This document shows positions 1-11,860 of a stretch of 64,000 bases of DNA, in pieces. This DNA comes from Rotaria sordida. Taxonomy: Eukaryota > Rotifera > Eurotatoria > Philodinida > Philodinidae. How positions within the stretch are numbered: the first letter of the stretch is position 1; each line of letters begins with the position of its first letter. The stretch spans positions 9,419 to 73,418 of the forward strand of contig CAJNOL010001009.1 of the NCBI GenBank assembly GCA_905250125.1, written 5' to 3'. Below the pieces are notes generated by a model. The model was not told the DNA's origin, did no database searches, and saw only the letters and a list, made by a program, of their open reading frames with translations. A program made the translations under genes and the position numbers.

Positions 1-1339
1 AAGTAACATCGTACAATCACTAGTAATAGTATTTTGATAGAAAAAGAAGTATTCTAGAGCAAAATAAATATTGCCAATTGATCCAGCATGTTGAAAAACA
101 TTATTAATAATAATTTGAAAAATATTTTACGCAAGATAAAATTGACAAAAACTCGGTCAAATGCCGTTAGTATTTGATCCATAATGTTTGAACGACTTAA
201 GATAAAAATTTCGGCCTTTCGTAGATTTGTAGCTCGTCAGCTAAGGATTCTAGTCCACTCCTGAAAGTTTAAGATTTGTTGCATCTTCATAGGACAACAG
301 ACTGCTCTTTGAATATGACCATGCATCACTACCTATTTATGAAATAAATTTCAACAATTTTATATGAATCGATGCGCTGTCCCAGCCTCTTTCCAACGGT
401 GAAAACCGCAGCTCTCTATCTTGTTCCTATCAAAAGTTATTCAAAAAATACCCACGTGCCTTTTATTTTGAAATGGGCAACAGTATTGCAACCTCGATTT
501 GATATCATTGTAGCTATCGAATAATTAGTGCATGTTTAGTAATATGAAAACACGATCTGACATTCTATGATCCAAAACGTGTTATTTTGGTCGTATTAAC
601 AATCGCAATTGGATCTTTTTTTCGTAGTCAGAAAATGTTTAGAGTCCCACAAATTGGTCACTAGTCCGAGAGCGAGACACGAGGACTTCTGGACCTCAAT
701 GAATACCGGTCCGGTATCCCGCACCGTACTGGGCTCCTTAAGAGTGTCAAAGCACTGTAAAGTATGAGGAATGAAAAATTAGAATGATGATCAAAAGCTA
801 TAAGTCTGAAGTTTCGCATATAATTAATTCTAAAGATGTGTATGCATTAAAGTATAGAACACTTCCACTTAAATTCTGACTTCTAGATGGATCGAATGAA
901 AAAACGTTTCTACTGTCCTAAGCAGATCTTCATAGAAGAAATAAACGTGTCATATACAGATGTCTAATGCGTACCAACATGAATAAAAAGTTGAGTCTCT
1001 AATGAATTCCTCGATATCTTATATGAGAAAGATTGACCAATATAGGTATAGGGACCATTTCTTTCTAGTTGCCAGTGCTATTACATCTTCAGGATTTAGC
1101 AGAAAGATTCCAGAATTTGCAAATTTTTTTTCTGAAATTTTTCTGGCTTCCGAATTTTTTTTCGAATTTCAGATATTTTCTATTCTAATCATATTTGACT
1201 TGTCTGTTAATATTCACAAAAAATTTATCAATGACTCGCAGGAAGTTCAAATTTTCCTTCTGTTGACGAGCTCAAAGGACCAATTATTTTTTCTCCATAT
1301 TTGCATATCTTTTCTCTCCGTCAACAATAGTAAAATGAA
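1..1339. other. Non-coding, probably old transposon debris
   Basis: I recognise no gene here. Composition is more balanced than in the AT-rich spacers further on, for example around 655-740. Together with the hAT remnant immediately downstream this suggests decayed transposon sequence. A 115-codon open frame at 1002-1349 is Phe/Ser-rich, has no family resemblance and overlaps T-runs, so I do not call it a gene. Confidence 0.3.
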
Positions 1340-1920
1340 TGAAAGATAATTGAACCTAAAGGTGTTGCCCCATCATTATTGTATGAAGCTATAAGGCCAT
1401 TTGGTTTACCAACAACGAATGATATTAACACGGAACCGTGTTACAAAATCTATTGAATTATTTTAAATGAAAAATTTAAGTGAATATGATTTGTTTAATG
1501 AATTTAGTGGAATTCAAATGATATTTAAATCTATACAAGATAAAAATATTCTTCTGTTTGATCAAGTTCAATCATATATTAACCAGAAATCCAATGTAAA
1601 TGCATTAGCAGCTACTTCAACAAAAGTCTTATTAAATAATGAAGCTCAAGAAGAACGGGACAGTAATGATAATGATTCAATAGAAAAAAAATATAATAAC
1701 AAAGGGAATTAGATCTGGTCATTTGTAGTCAATGGTTCTATCTGTTAAGTTTACGCCTTCACCTAATATGCACAAACTTCTCTTATTATTATTTTCAATT
1801 CCATATAGTAATGCATGTGTCGAAAATGTTTTTTCGACAATGAAACATTAATTCGATGATAAATGAAATAGTGTGTCAACAGAACTTATTGCAGCTGAAT
1901 TAAAAATTCATTTAAACTGA
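1340..1920 (+). pseudogene. Decayed hAT-superfamily transposase, C-terminal part
   Basis: The C-terminal dimerisation domain typical of hAT transposases is readable from about 1732 to 1920. It contains the motif SIPYSNACVENVFSTMK, matching the family pattern (S-x-P-x-S-N-A-x-V-E-R-x-F-S), followed by STELIAAELKIHLN. Two in-frame stops interrupt it, just after STMKH and after FDDK, so it cannot encode a working protein. An 81-codon open stretch upstream (1467-1712, starting MKNLSEYDLFNEFSG) fits the spacer before that domain but ends at a stop before it. The N-terminal zinc finger and catalytic core were not found. What is seen: motif and stops. What is known: this domain assembles hAT transposase. 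What is inferred: a dead copy. The hAT-type non-autonomous element at 62188-63704 shows that hAT activity reached this genome, but no direct link between the two is visible. Confidence 0.75.
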
Positions 1921-3626
1921 TCTTTATCTTGTAGAAAAGCTTATGATTTTTTTTCTTATTGAAATTTGAACTGTTGAGATTTATTTATTCTAATGTAAAA
2001 TATTCTATTAAAAAAGAAGGTGTTAATTAATATTGAAATGTATAGTTTATTTTTCTTATGTAAATATATTTTGTGAAAATGAAGAATAAAGTTATTGATA
2101 ATCTACTTGAGAAAAACATGCTTCAAGCAGTTAAAACAGACTCTCGAAAGCGTTTCCGAATTTTTTCTCGACTTCAAAAAACAGATCTCGGAATTTTCTG
2201 GGATTTTGGATTCTCGTAGCTGTCAACTCTATCAGTTACACGATTTTTTTTTCTTCATTATTTGTCAATGATTATTTATCGATTGGATTTCGAACGATTC
2301 GATTAGTTAATAATTTGTTTCATGAAATATATTTTCATTGAATTTGTTACGATTTGAGATGTTGATCTAAGATATTTTTCTGTTATAAGACATTGAATGT
2401 TACTGTCCGTATAGGAGTGCATATTATCACTAGAAATATGTAATAATGTTGCGCCATATTCTATGATAGATAGAAGTGTATTTATGAGTAATTTTGTCTT
2501 TATTAACATGTCATATTTGATGGTAAACGCCTATATAGATATGGTATTGTTCGAGTAGGGTTATTTATTTTTGTTGATATAGTTGAATTGAATAGATTTC
2601 TATTGTTTAAATCTGCTAATTAGATTCGTTTTCTATAGAATATATCTTAAAGATTTGTTAATCGAGATGAATTGATGGATTCTATTCTTTTTGTATTCGT
2701 ACTAATTATATTCTGTATTTATATATCGTAAAAATCGAATATTGATAAAAATAATTAAATGAAAAAAAAAGTAAAATGTGTTGTGAAAAGATAATTGATA
2801 TATGATCTTAAAAAAAATAAAAAAATTTTGAAATATTATTTAAATGTCTCTGGATAGATAATTGAGTATAGTGTTATTCTAATGTTTGATAAGAGGATAT
2901 GTGGTGAAAGTATCTTAAATTTTATTTTTGTTGTTCTAATTTGATCGATGATAAAAATTTCTATAGAATAACAAGTAAACAAAGATTCACTAGAAGGAAT
3001 GACAGTGAAAACAAGAGAAGAGTCGACGACGGTTTTTTTTACACTTGATTACCAATCTATAGAAAGAAATCGAGATAAAGAACAAGAAAAAAACGATGGA
3101 TCCTTTCCTTTGGTTAGATTTTTTTTTTCTTTTCTTATAGTTGAAGATGTATGTGTCTTGACCCGTATAAAGAGTTTTTTTTCTCGTTTCGTCAATCATG
3201 TTGAGACGTGTCTTTGGATATATATTGGAGCATGTTCTGCAACGATACTCTCAACAAATCGACACAACGATTCTTCTATAGAAAAGAAAAAAAAAATGCC
3301 AACTCTATTCTCATAGATTATTTGACAACATGCCGATAGATGAGAGAATGTCGTTCTTCTCCTGGTTTTTTTTTTTCTTCGACGAATATGATAGACATTG
3401 GTTTCTATTGATGATTATTATTATTCTAGAGAAAAAAAAAAGAAAAAACGAAGAAGAAGCATCGTCCTTGTCTCATTTATGGTTAGATATTATTATTCTC
3501 GAATAAGGACAAGTACTGGTTAAACAATATACATTAAATATAACAATAATACCAATATTTATTTCAACCCTTTTTTTTCAAATTTATTACTATATTTACA
3601 CATCGACTTTATTTTAATTATTTTAC

Positions 3627-3665
<39 letters not shown>

Positions 3666-3747
3666 TTGATAAAAATTTCTTTTCTTATCAAATAAACGAA
3701 AAAAAAAAATCATTTAGATTTAAATTTAAAAAAAAAATGAAATAAAA
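1921..3747. other. AT-rich upstream region of the GPCR gene
   Basis: No convincing coding sequence. Overlapping open frames on both strands at about 2990-3316 run through A/T-rich low-complexity DNA and do not resemble proteins. The segment presumably includes the promoter and 5' UTR of the GPCR gene, but no core element can be assigned from the sequence alone. Confidence 0.4.
3625..3667. repeat. (TTTA)n microsatellite
   Basis: About ten uninterrupted copies of a TTTA tetranucleotide lie roughly 80 bp upstream of the GPCR start codon. Copy number is probably polymorphic. Confidence 0.9.
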
Positions 3748-6390
3748 ATGTCTTCAAATGTGAATATTAGTTTAAATTCTAATGGAAATAAAATAATCTT
3801 AACAAATGTCTCATCAATTGAAATAATAATATTATATTTAATAGGAATAAGTGGAATATTAATAAATATATTAACAATGATATATTTATTAATAATAGCA
3901 GCATATAAAATGAAATCATCATGTTTTTTATTTCATCATTGTTTTATTTGTTTAATATTATCAATATTATCTTTACCATATATATTAAGTTTTTCAAATT
4001 ATTCAATTGGATGTCATTATTTAGGAAATATTCAAGTTACTTGTGTTACAGCTCAATTATTAAATATGGCTGCTATGGTTGCTAATGAAGCTTATACATT
4101 TGAAGATCTTATTCATCAAGATTTATATTCAAATCATTCACATTTGAATTCAAATTCTTATCAATATAAATTAAAACAATCAAATAAATCAACAATATCG
4201 TGTGGTTGTCTTTCTTTTGGAATTTTAATTATTTGGTTTTCTTCTGTTATACTTCATTTAGGTAACATTTAAATAACAAAATTTTTTTTTTCTTCGATTT
4301 TCACTATAGTTAACAATATAATCACATCTTAGATATATTTAAGATCAATATATTAATAAATACGGAAAAAAATTTTATTTTTTTTGAAAAAAAAAAATAA
4401 ATTGAGAAAAACTAATCAATATGTAAATATTGATTAATTAATAAAAATGAGATTTGAATAAAATTTAAAATAATTTTCTATTTCTAAATAATATTTAAAA
4501 TAAAATAAAAATCGTTTTGTTTTTTCAATATTTTATTGAGAATAAAACAAATGGTTATTTGTTAAATAGAATTTGATTTTGTTTTTAAATTGAGATTAGA
4601 TTTCAAACTAATAGATTTATTCTTAAAGATAATTATATCCAAGAAATTTATTTTTCACATTTTTTTCTTATTCTCAACTTATTTTTCCAAAGATGAAGAT
4701 TTTTTTTCTTTTCTTTGATTTAAGTCGAATAAATGAGATTTGTTTTAAATAAAACCATTGAAAAATCTAACTATTAGAATAAAACTCGATTAAATCTTAG
4801 TTAATTAAATAATAAATTAATGTTTTATAAATAAAATGTTATCTTAGGTATAACAATGATTGGTAGTGAATCAAAATATTATTATGATAATGATGGTAAA
4901 TATTGTAATTTTATAATAAGAGATTTTCGTGGATATGTGTTAACATTAATGTGGATAATAATAACAATATTTTCTTTAATGATAACAATAAGATATATTC
5001 ATAAAATCTTAACTGAAGTATCATCGAAAAGGCGACATAATCAACCATTACTTTCATTATCAATTATTGGTAAACATCATGGACAAACAATAGCAACACG
5101 AGATATAATTATGCAACAAATTCAATTAAGAATTAAACTTAATATATTACTTATTATTCTTTTTATTATTTTTTGGTTTCCATTATTTATTGTTACATTA
5201 TGTAATATTAAATTTAAAATACGGCAACAAATTCTTAGGTTTGATCTGATACTTTTTTTTTTTTTTTTTTTTTTATTAGAATTTTAAACAAAATTATCTA
5301 AAAAATATTTTTTTTCTTTTATTTGACATAATTCAATATATTATTTATCCTTTGATTAAAACTTTCGAAAATATTTTTAAAAAAATTCTAAAAAGAGTTC
5401 GATTTATAGAATTTATCTTAAATAGTTAAAAGAATTGAAACAAGTTTTTTAACCTTATTTTATCTATTCATTCAATATTGATTTAACTCTTTTTTTCATT
5501 TAGAGATAATTATCATAAATAATTATATATAATTAATAAATTTATCTTTCATATATTAACTATCGAATAAATTATTTGAAAATGATTATTAAATATATAT
5601 TCAAGAGTTTATTTCTAGTCAATAATATAACTATATAATCTTTTTAAATAATTTATTTAAACAATATTTTATTCAATCACTTTTGAGACTTTTTATATCT
5701 TTATTTAGTTAATTATTCAGTTCGAATTGAAATTATTTTGAAAAAATCTTAAATAAAATTATTCTTTTATCAATATATTGATTTTATATATAAAATAAGA
5801 TAAATAATATAAAATATTTTATCTTGAAGAAACAAATTAAAATAAATAAAAGTTTATTTAGATATTTATTGTTATTAGCATGGTCAAATTCTTCAATATC
5901 TCCGTTAACATATTATTTATTATTATCAAAATGTAATTATTTGTCAATATTATGTTGTAAAAAAGATCGTCGAACAACATATGATTCATTAACAACATAT
6001 TATAATAGAATAGGTGATAGATTTCATGATATTGGAATATCAAATCAATATGATAAACAAGATAAACAAATATCTTTATTTAAAAAAAAATCAATTCCAA
6101 TGAATTTTATTGAAAATAATCTAATTAATAATTCAATTGAAGATTTAAATGAAAAAAAAATTCGATTAAAAAATTCCAAAGAAAATAATTATAAATTAAA
6201 TGATTTTTCAAATAATAATTCATCATCTTCAGATAAATTTAATTCAAAAACAAATTCGATTTTTGTTAAAGAAATTGAAAATAATATTGATAATACATCA
6301 TCATTTGATTCATTAACAACAATTAATTATAAACAAGATCAACCATTTAATGGATTAATTGTTACTAGTACTAAACACGTCCATTTGTGA
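3748..6390 (+). CDS. Orphan class A (rhodopsin-like) G protein-coupled receptor, three exons
   Basis: Exons 3748-4261, 4848-5238 and 5862-6390 join with phases 1 and 2 into a 477-residue frame. Seven membrane segments are readable: TM1 about residues 24-50 (with Asn in GILIN), TM2 57-82, TM3 92-116, TM4 152-173 (IIWFSS), TM5 199-222, TM6 264-290 (FWFP, matching CWxP) and TM7 304-327 (NSSISPLTYY, a variant of NPxxY). The conserved disulfide pair is probably the Cys after TM2 (SIGCHY) and Cys191. Two hallmarks are altered. The DRY site at the end of TM3 reads YTFEDL, and the usual Asp in TM2 is not visible. The ~150-residue cytoplasmic tail is Asn/Ser-rich and ends HVHL, which fits a class II PDZ ligand. 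The plasma membrane is the expected location. Ligand and G protein cannot be told. Introns are 586 and 623 bp, much longer than in neighbouring genes. The donor of intron 2 (gtttga) is weak, so that border is less certain. Confidence 0.85.
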
Positions 6391-6763
6391 ATCGACTCTT
6401 TTTTTTTTTTTTTTTATTCATTTATTCATTATTTTATCATTATTCAGCCTTTTTTTTTTATTATTTCATTCAAAATAATTTATCAATTTTTCTTTTTTTC
6501 ATTTTATTTATTATTTAACTATATCATTTAGATATTTTCATTATTTCAATATTATATTGAAATATTTTACTTTTTTTTTCTCTTTTTATTTAACAAAAAA
6601 CAAACCAAATCCAACGTTTATATTATCGATAGAAATATTATAATCAGACGAGTTATTTTATATCACAATCGTTTATATAAACATATATTAATATATAGTT
6701 TATACCTCAAATACTTTTTAAAACTCAACATTATAGAAAGATCTCTACTATAAAGAGGTTACC
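6391..6763. other. GPCR 3' flank, T-rich
   Basis: Long T-runs follow the stop codon and are probably 3' UTR and terminator-proximal DNA. No clean AATAAA signal stands out. Nothing else is recognised. Confidence 0.4.
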
Positions 6764-7544
6764 TTTTTGTGTACTCAAAAAGCGAAAGACACTCTACAAT
6801 CGATCAGTGTGTCCGTCCGTCCGTCCGTTTACACGATAACTTTTAAAAGGAGAGTCCGATTGCGATGAAATTCTCTACACAGTTTAGTCTCAACAATATC
6901 TAGGTCGAGAGAAGAAGATGAGAATGATTCGCCGAGCCATTGATGAGTTATTGTGAAAATAGTCATTTTTCCCTATGAGAAGATCGACCTATCCTAGCTT
7001 GAGTAAAAAACTTTTCCTATCATACTCAAAATAAAACCCCAACTCTTATATACCATTCAATAGAGAATTTCACGAGCTACAAAGTGGTATATAAAACATA
7101 AGGAAACAAGAAAGCCAACTCAGCTATTGCAAAGATAATTGAACGGTATTCGGTTCTGTTTTTGTCCATGCTCTAATTGATCCACAAATAGAGCTCGTTC
7201 TTTCGATCACAAAGATGATAGTTCGAGGTTTTCTGGGGTGGAGAACTCGAATCTGTGCTCGATTCGCCTCGAAATCCCATTGGTTGAACAGTAACCAACA
7301 GAAATGAAGTTATAGGAAAAACGACTTTCTTAGGGTAAATGAAGGTGAAGAGTTCAAATCTTCTCTGTATTCACCCCCAAATCCTATTGGTTGATCATTA
7401 GCCAATAGAAATCAAGTGTTTATAGATAAGGTTTTCCAGGAAAATTTTTACATCTCCATATTCTAGAACGACTCATCTGTCTGATTGACTTTTCTTCAGT
7501 ACATATAACTCTCGGATTTAAATCCGAGGTTTCCACATTTATTT
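6764..7544 (+). mobile_element. MITE-like element, family A copy 1 (~780 bp)
   Basis: One of three near-full copies of a dispersed repeat in this window; the others are at 27267-28050 (minus) and 60536-61322 (plus). The left end reads TGTGTACTCAAAAAG. Near the right end a matching inverted motif occurs, followed by the palindrome CGGATTTAAATCCG and then GGTTTCCACATTT. A run of CCGTCC units lies near the left end (about 6815-6828). No open frame is shared by the copies, so the element looks non-autonomous. Its ends are fixed by comparison with copies 2 and 3, which interrupt otherwise matching palindromes. This copy is diverged, for example AAAAAGCG in place of AAAAAGTG. Confidence 0.8.
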
Positions 7545-8008
7545 ACAACAACGATTACTTTTTCGAACAAGCAGACACCTTTTACAAATATTTCAAGGGT
7601 CTTACTCAATAATATAACTGGATAGGAATCATTCTTACTTCTTTCCTCATAGATTTATCTTCTTCAAAAAGATAAAATTCAATTATTGTTAACATAGAGA
7701 ATAACTCTCTAGTTGAGACTGTTTTTAATTTGTCAAATGTCTCTTATATAGGATCCTATCCACTATAGAGAGCTACTATTTCACCAAAAATTACTCCGGG
7801 ATACTCTAAAAAAAAGTCTCCACTCTAGAGAGGTCTCCACTATATAGAACGTTCGATTTGAGAAAAATTCACATCCATCAGAGTGTGGAGCAGAGACCAT
7901 CATAAGGCACCTTTTTTTTCCCTGCCCTGCCCTCTCATCAGGCCTGGCCGTATAAACAAACTTCATAATTAAACGAACTGAGAACCTGATAAAAATCTGG
8001 TAGTCATT
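7545..8008. other. Non-coding spacer with short repeats
   Basis: No gene seen. A short motif of the type CCACTATAGAGAG recurs at about 7759-7850 in three diverged forms. A relative (CTCTACTATAAAGAGG) lies just left of MITE copy 1 at about 6743. This may mark an older element that copy 1 inserted into. The minus-strand frame at 7781-7966 has no protein-like features. Confidence 0.3.
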
Positions 8009-8171
8009 TTAACCCTTTCACAGGCGGCGGTACATATATGTACCACTTTTTTGTCTTTGGACACAGAACTATAATAAATTAGGAAAATAAATAACTTGGC
8101 ACATTATGCATAACTGCGTCATAAACATCGACAGAAATTGTTCCCTTGAAATTCGCCCGTGAAAGGGTTAA
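8009..8171. mobile_element. piggyBac-type MITE, 155 bp, TTAA target duplication
   Basis: Terminal inverted repeats of about 14 bp (CCCTTTCACAGGCG on the left, CCCTTTCACGGGCG read inward on the right) are directly flanked by TTAA on both sides. TTAA followed by CCC is the standard end structure of piggyBac-class transposons. The 155 bp between the TTAA copies has no coding capacity, so it would need a transposase from elsewhere. None of that class is seen in this window. Confidence 0.85.
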
Positions 8172-9720
8172 CATATAATACTTCTCTTTTACTAATATTA
8201 CTTGAAAGAGTTTTAACAGATATTTATGGATAAGACCAACATAGGAATGAGGAGAATTTTATAAAAATTTAATATATATATGCACAAAAATAATGGAATC
8301 TTCAAACATTTCTGATCCTTCGAACGCTTCCTATTGATACTTCAGGTTTTGACATACTTTTTTTGGACTTTTTAAGCAAAGTTTATTTTGAATAAGATTT
8401 TAAAAATAAATTCTTTGTCGAATTCAATACTCGATCTTTGACAAATGAATAAAATATTATGGAAGAGACATTGGGTGGTTGAATTATGACAATAGTTAAT
8501 ATAGAATTGACACCAACAATATTCTCAACTATAGTTGTCACAGTTGTGCTTAAACATCTTATTTATTTTATTATTGGATCTATTTCACCTTACCTTTTCT
8601 TTTCTAACTGTTCGCCTCTTTATCATCCACTCTTGATTATCATTTTCGTAAAACAAATCCTTGTTTACCTATTTTATTACGGATTTCTATCCTTGAAAAG
8701 AGTCATATTAAATAGAAAGTTTGTGTGTTTATTCTCTTTTAGATTAGTAGAATGACCAATTCCCTATGCGATTTGTTTTTTTAGGATAATAAACCTTATT
8801 ATAAATTCTACCTTTGTTTGTTGCTCATTCGAAAATGCCTTTTGCTTTTGTTTGATCTATATTCATACTATTTCACCTTTTCGTATCTTCACTTGAGAAA
8901 CGTTTTATTTAATATAACAAAACTAGAAGCCTTGCACTGAAACCCATTGGTTGAATCTTGATCTTTTATTAATAGAGTTCTAGAGGAAGGAAGATTTTTA
9001 AAATCCGCCTGCTATTTGGACGTCTTAATGAATACCTCTATATATATTATTGAAATAAAATTCAACCATCTATCAGCTAAACTCAATCTATAATGATAAA
9101 CATGGATGACATATAATAAACAAGAAAAATCGATAAAAATTTAAAAAGTTCCACAATGATAAGGTATGAAAGAATAAAATAAAAGATAAGATTTTTTTTA
9201 TAGTTATTTGAACTATTTTTCATATAAAGGATAGATATTATATCGAAAATTTTTCTTTAATTTATCTTTATAGGAAAAAGTTCTCAGGGCTAAAAATGTT
9301 CTCCTGCCCTGTGACGGTCTCTGATGCAGAGTGTCCACTAAATGTAACTGTCGATTATAGAAATCTATTCACTATCGAATATTTTATTCTATTTATATGA
9401 ATACCCATTTTAAACTAAAAAAAAGATTAATAAATGAAAATATAATTTTATTTATCTTAATAATATAAATCTCCTTTGTAAAAGTTAACTCTTATTAATT
9501 GATTAGAATTTTTTTGTTTATATGAATAGTCAATAAAATTCTTTTGAGAGATCTTACTGATAGAATAAAAACGGTAAACTAAAAGATAAATGTTCCTATA
9601 TATATCAATAAATATGTTAACTATTTATTAAAACTATGGAGATAATGAGTTGATTTATTGATTCTAGAATTGTTGTTTTCAATAAAAATAATATAGATTT
9701 ATTCTTCTCAATGGTTCTAC
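8172..9720. other. Non-coding spacer
   Basis: An 89-codon frame at 8486-8755 is hydrophobic but without recognisable architecture, and I do not call it. Around 8930-9000 a diverged fragment of MITE family A is suspected (the words CCCATTGGTTGA and similar). No other structure seen. Confidence 0.3.
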
Positions 9721-9813
9721 GACATTTGCGCGCGTGACATTTGCGCACAAGACACTTGCGCGCAACGACACTTCCACGCATGTCACTAGTGCGCGCTACA
9801 CTTCCGCGCAAAA
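9721..9813 (-). repeat. Left terminal array of ~14-bp GC-rich units
   Basis: About six diverged units built on GACAYTTGCGCGC. It is the inverted counterpart of the array at 11713-11860 and forms the left end of the foldback-type element. It ends inward with CGCGCAAAAT, as does the right array read inward. Confidence 0.85.
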
Positions 9814-10435
9814 TAACATAGTTTATTTTTCCTGCGTTAAGTTGAAACATGTTCTAAATTTTCATTAACTGTTCTATAGGTGTAGATGCAGAATAGATGT
9901 GTGGGAGCGTATGGCCACGGGTGCGCAACGTTGACGCACAGTGAAAATTGGACAACTCGCTAGAAGTTTCGAATTGATGAACCGTTCGTTAAAGTGATCT
10001 GATCTGCTCGAACAGTTCACCTCAGATTACATGAACGGTTCAAAGACCATTTTCGACCTAAGGTGAACTGTTCACGTAGTTCAGCTCAAATGGAGACTTG
10101 ATTCATGAAATTATCTAATCGACTTCGCCTTTTGAAAGAAACGAATTCTGCATGGAAAACCAGGAAGCTAACACCGACATCTGCAACGCTAGAGGCATCA
10201 TCTGGGCTTGTAGGGGTACTACTTTGGATGGTAGATGCATCATCTGGATGTTGGAGATATCGCCGGATTTGCTAGGGCGGAAGCTCAGATCCCACAGATT
10301 TCACTTTGGTTATTAGCATAATTGCGGGTGATGCCAATAGCATCCCAGGTATAGGGATGGGAAGTTACCGTTCCCTGGGAACGGTAACGCTTGCAAGGGA
10401 AAAAATTACCAGTTATCGGGGAACGGGGGAACGAG

Positions 10436-10600
10436 CTTATTATAAGGGGATACCCTTAGATCCTCAAGTCCTATACGATGGGGGTACCCTTGGGTCCTCA
10501 AGTCCTACTATTGGGGGATACCCTTAGGTCCTTAAGTCCTATTATTGGGGGCGCCCTTGGCTCCTCAAGTCCTATTATTGGGGGTATCCGAGGGGGTTCA
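10436..10600 (+). repeat. ~40-bp minisatellite, left copy
   Basis: Four to five units built on GGGTACCCTTGGGTCC and CTCAAGTCCTATTATTG. Orientation is opposite to the array at 10915-11120. Internal to the foldback-type element. Confidence 0.8.
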
Positions 10601-10914
10601 AATTTTTTTTCCTTATTGTGAGGGAAAGCGATGAGCATGTTCGGGCCAAATACAGGGTTATCGAGGGTGCTCTATCGATTGATGGGTATATGTAGAGGTT
10701 CCCATCCATCCAAACACTGAGAAATAGGATCCTGCTATATGACTGGTCCAAATATAGACCAATCAGATTTCAGGAGCCCTTTTTTCGCTTATCATAAGGA
10801 CAACACATAGCCATGTTCGGGCCGACCTTAGGGTTATCGAAGATGCTCTATCGATTGATGGGTATATGTATGGGCTCCTACTCAGTGCAACACGGCAAAA
10901 ATACAGCTTTGGCA

Positions 10915-11120
10915 TTTGTGCTTGAGAACCCAAGGGCACCCCCCCCCCCAATAATAGGACTTGAGGACCTAAGGATACCCCTCTAGTATGGGACTTGAGG
11001 ACCCAGAGGTACTCCCAATAAGAGGAGTTGAGGACCCAAGGTAACCCCCATAGTATAGGACTTGAGGACCTAACGGTACCTCCATAGTATGGGACTTGAG
11101 GACTCAAGGGTATCCCTTAT
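10915..11120 (-). repeat. ~40-bp minisatellite, right (inverted) copy
   Basis: About five units read as the reverse complement of the left array, with the recurring word GGACTTGAGGAC. It includes a C-run at about 10939-10948. Together the two arrays could fold into a long imperfect stem. Confidence 0.8.
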
Positions 11121-11712
11121 AATAGGTCCGTTCCCCCGTTCCCTGAGGACTGGTAACTCCCCGTTAGCGTTCCCGGGTAACTGGTAACGGGACCGTTACT
11201 CGGGAACGGTAACGGTAACTTCTCGCTCCTACCCAGGTAATGATACTACCATCCTGGTGATTCATCTAACATTCCAGTTATTGGTGTTAGCATATTAGTT
11301 TTTCAAAGAAAAATAGTCTTTGAGAACAGGTGAGATCCATGAGGTCGTTTTCTGAATCAGATTTTGATCAGTAGATGTGGATGTGGAGCGACGGTATGGG
11401 TATGGGTTTTGACCTGGATCTAAGTTCCAAGTGTGGTTTCTGAAGTGGGTTTGAATGTCGAACTGTGGTTTTGAGCAGCAGGGTCTCTATTCTCTTGATT
11501 TCGTTTTGATCCCACACCAAAACCCTGCAGTCACCAGTGTGGAAGTTAAAATGAGGCGAAACAGTGATAACTCCATCCAAGGTACTGAGTGGAAACAGCT
11601 GAATCAGTAATAACCTATTTCAACTCTGAAAGTGACAGTCACGCTAAAAGAACCGTTAATGAAACTTTAGAATATGTATTAACTTAACAGAGAAAAAAAA
11701 ACTATCTCATTT

Positions 11713-11860
11713 TGCGCGAAAGTGTCGCGCGCGCTAGTGTCATGCGCGGAAATGTCGATGTGCGCAAGAGTCGTGCGCGCAAGTGTTACACGCGTAAGTG
11801 TCGTGCGAGCAAATGTCGACGCGCAAGTGTCGGCACGCAAATGTCACGCGCGCAAATGTC
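11713..11860 (+). repeat. Right terminal array of ~14-bp GC-rich units
   Basis: About ten diverged units such as GCGCGCAAGTGTC. This is the mirror of the left terminal array, with more copies, so the arms have expanded or contracted independently. Two overlapping Arg/Cys-rich frames here are artefacts of the repeat. Confidence 0.85.

Larger units (their letters stand above)
9721..11860. mobile_element. GC-rich foldback-type element with inverted tandem arrays (2,140 bp)
   Basis: Both ends are arrays of a ~14-bp unit of the type GACAYTTGCGCGC, in opposite orientation (9721-9813 and 11713-11860); the outermost ~25 bases are nearly identical inverted repeats. Flanks read GTTCTAC on the left and GTACTAC on the right, an imperfect 7-bp direct repeat that fits a target-site duplication. 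Moving inward, both halves carry diverged inverted copies of a segment containing GCTAACACC, then palindromes of GGGAACGGTAACG, then arrays of a ~40-bp unit (10436-10600 and inverted at 10915-11120). The centre has two direct copies of a ~75-bp block (about 10628-10705 and 10810-10890). The element is far more GC-rich than its surroundings. No transposase is present; the open frames are by-products of the repeats. The architecture recalls Foldback/Galileo elements. That comparison is inference, since no transposase is available to classify it. Confidence 0.75.

Noticed and set aside
1002-1349. 115-codon open frame
   Set aside because: Phe/Ser-rich translation of T-runs with no family resemblance, next to a dead transposase.
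2990-3316. Overlapping frames on both strands
   Set aside because: Mirror-image low-complexity Lys/Phe-rich translations; typical of poly-A/T DNA rather than genes.
8486-8755. Hydrophobic 89-codon frame
   Set aside because: Hydrophobicity follows from T-rich codons; no ordered membrane segments and no splice partners seen.
10306-11107. Frames of 73 and 114 codons
   Set aside because: Translations of the 40-bp minisatellite inside the foldback element.
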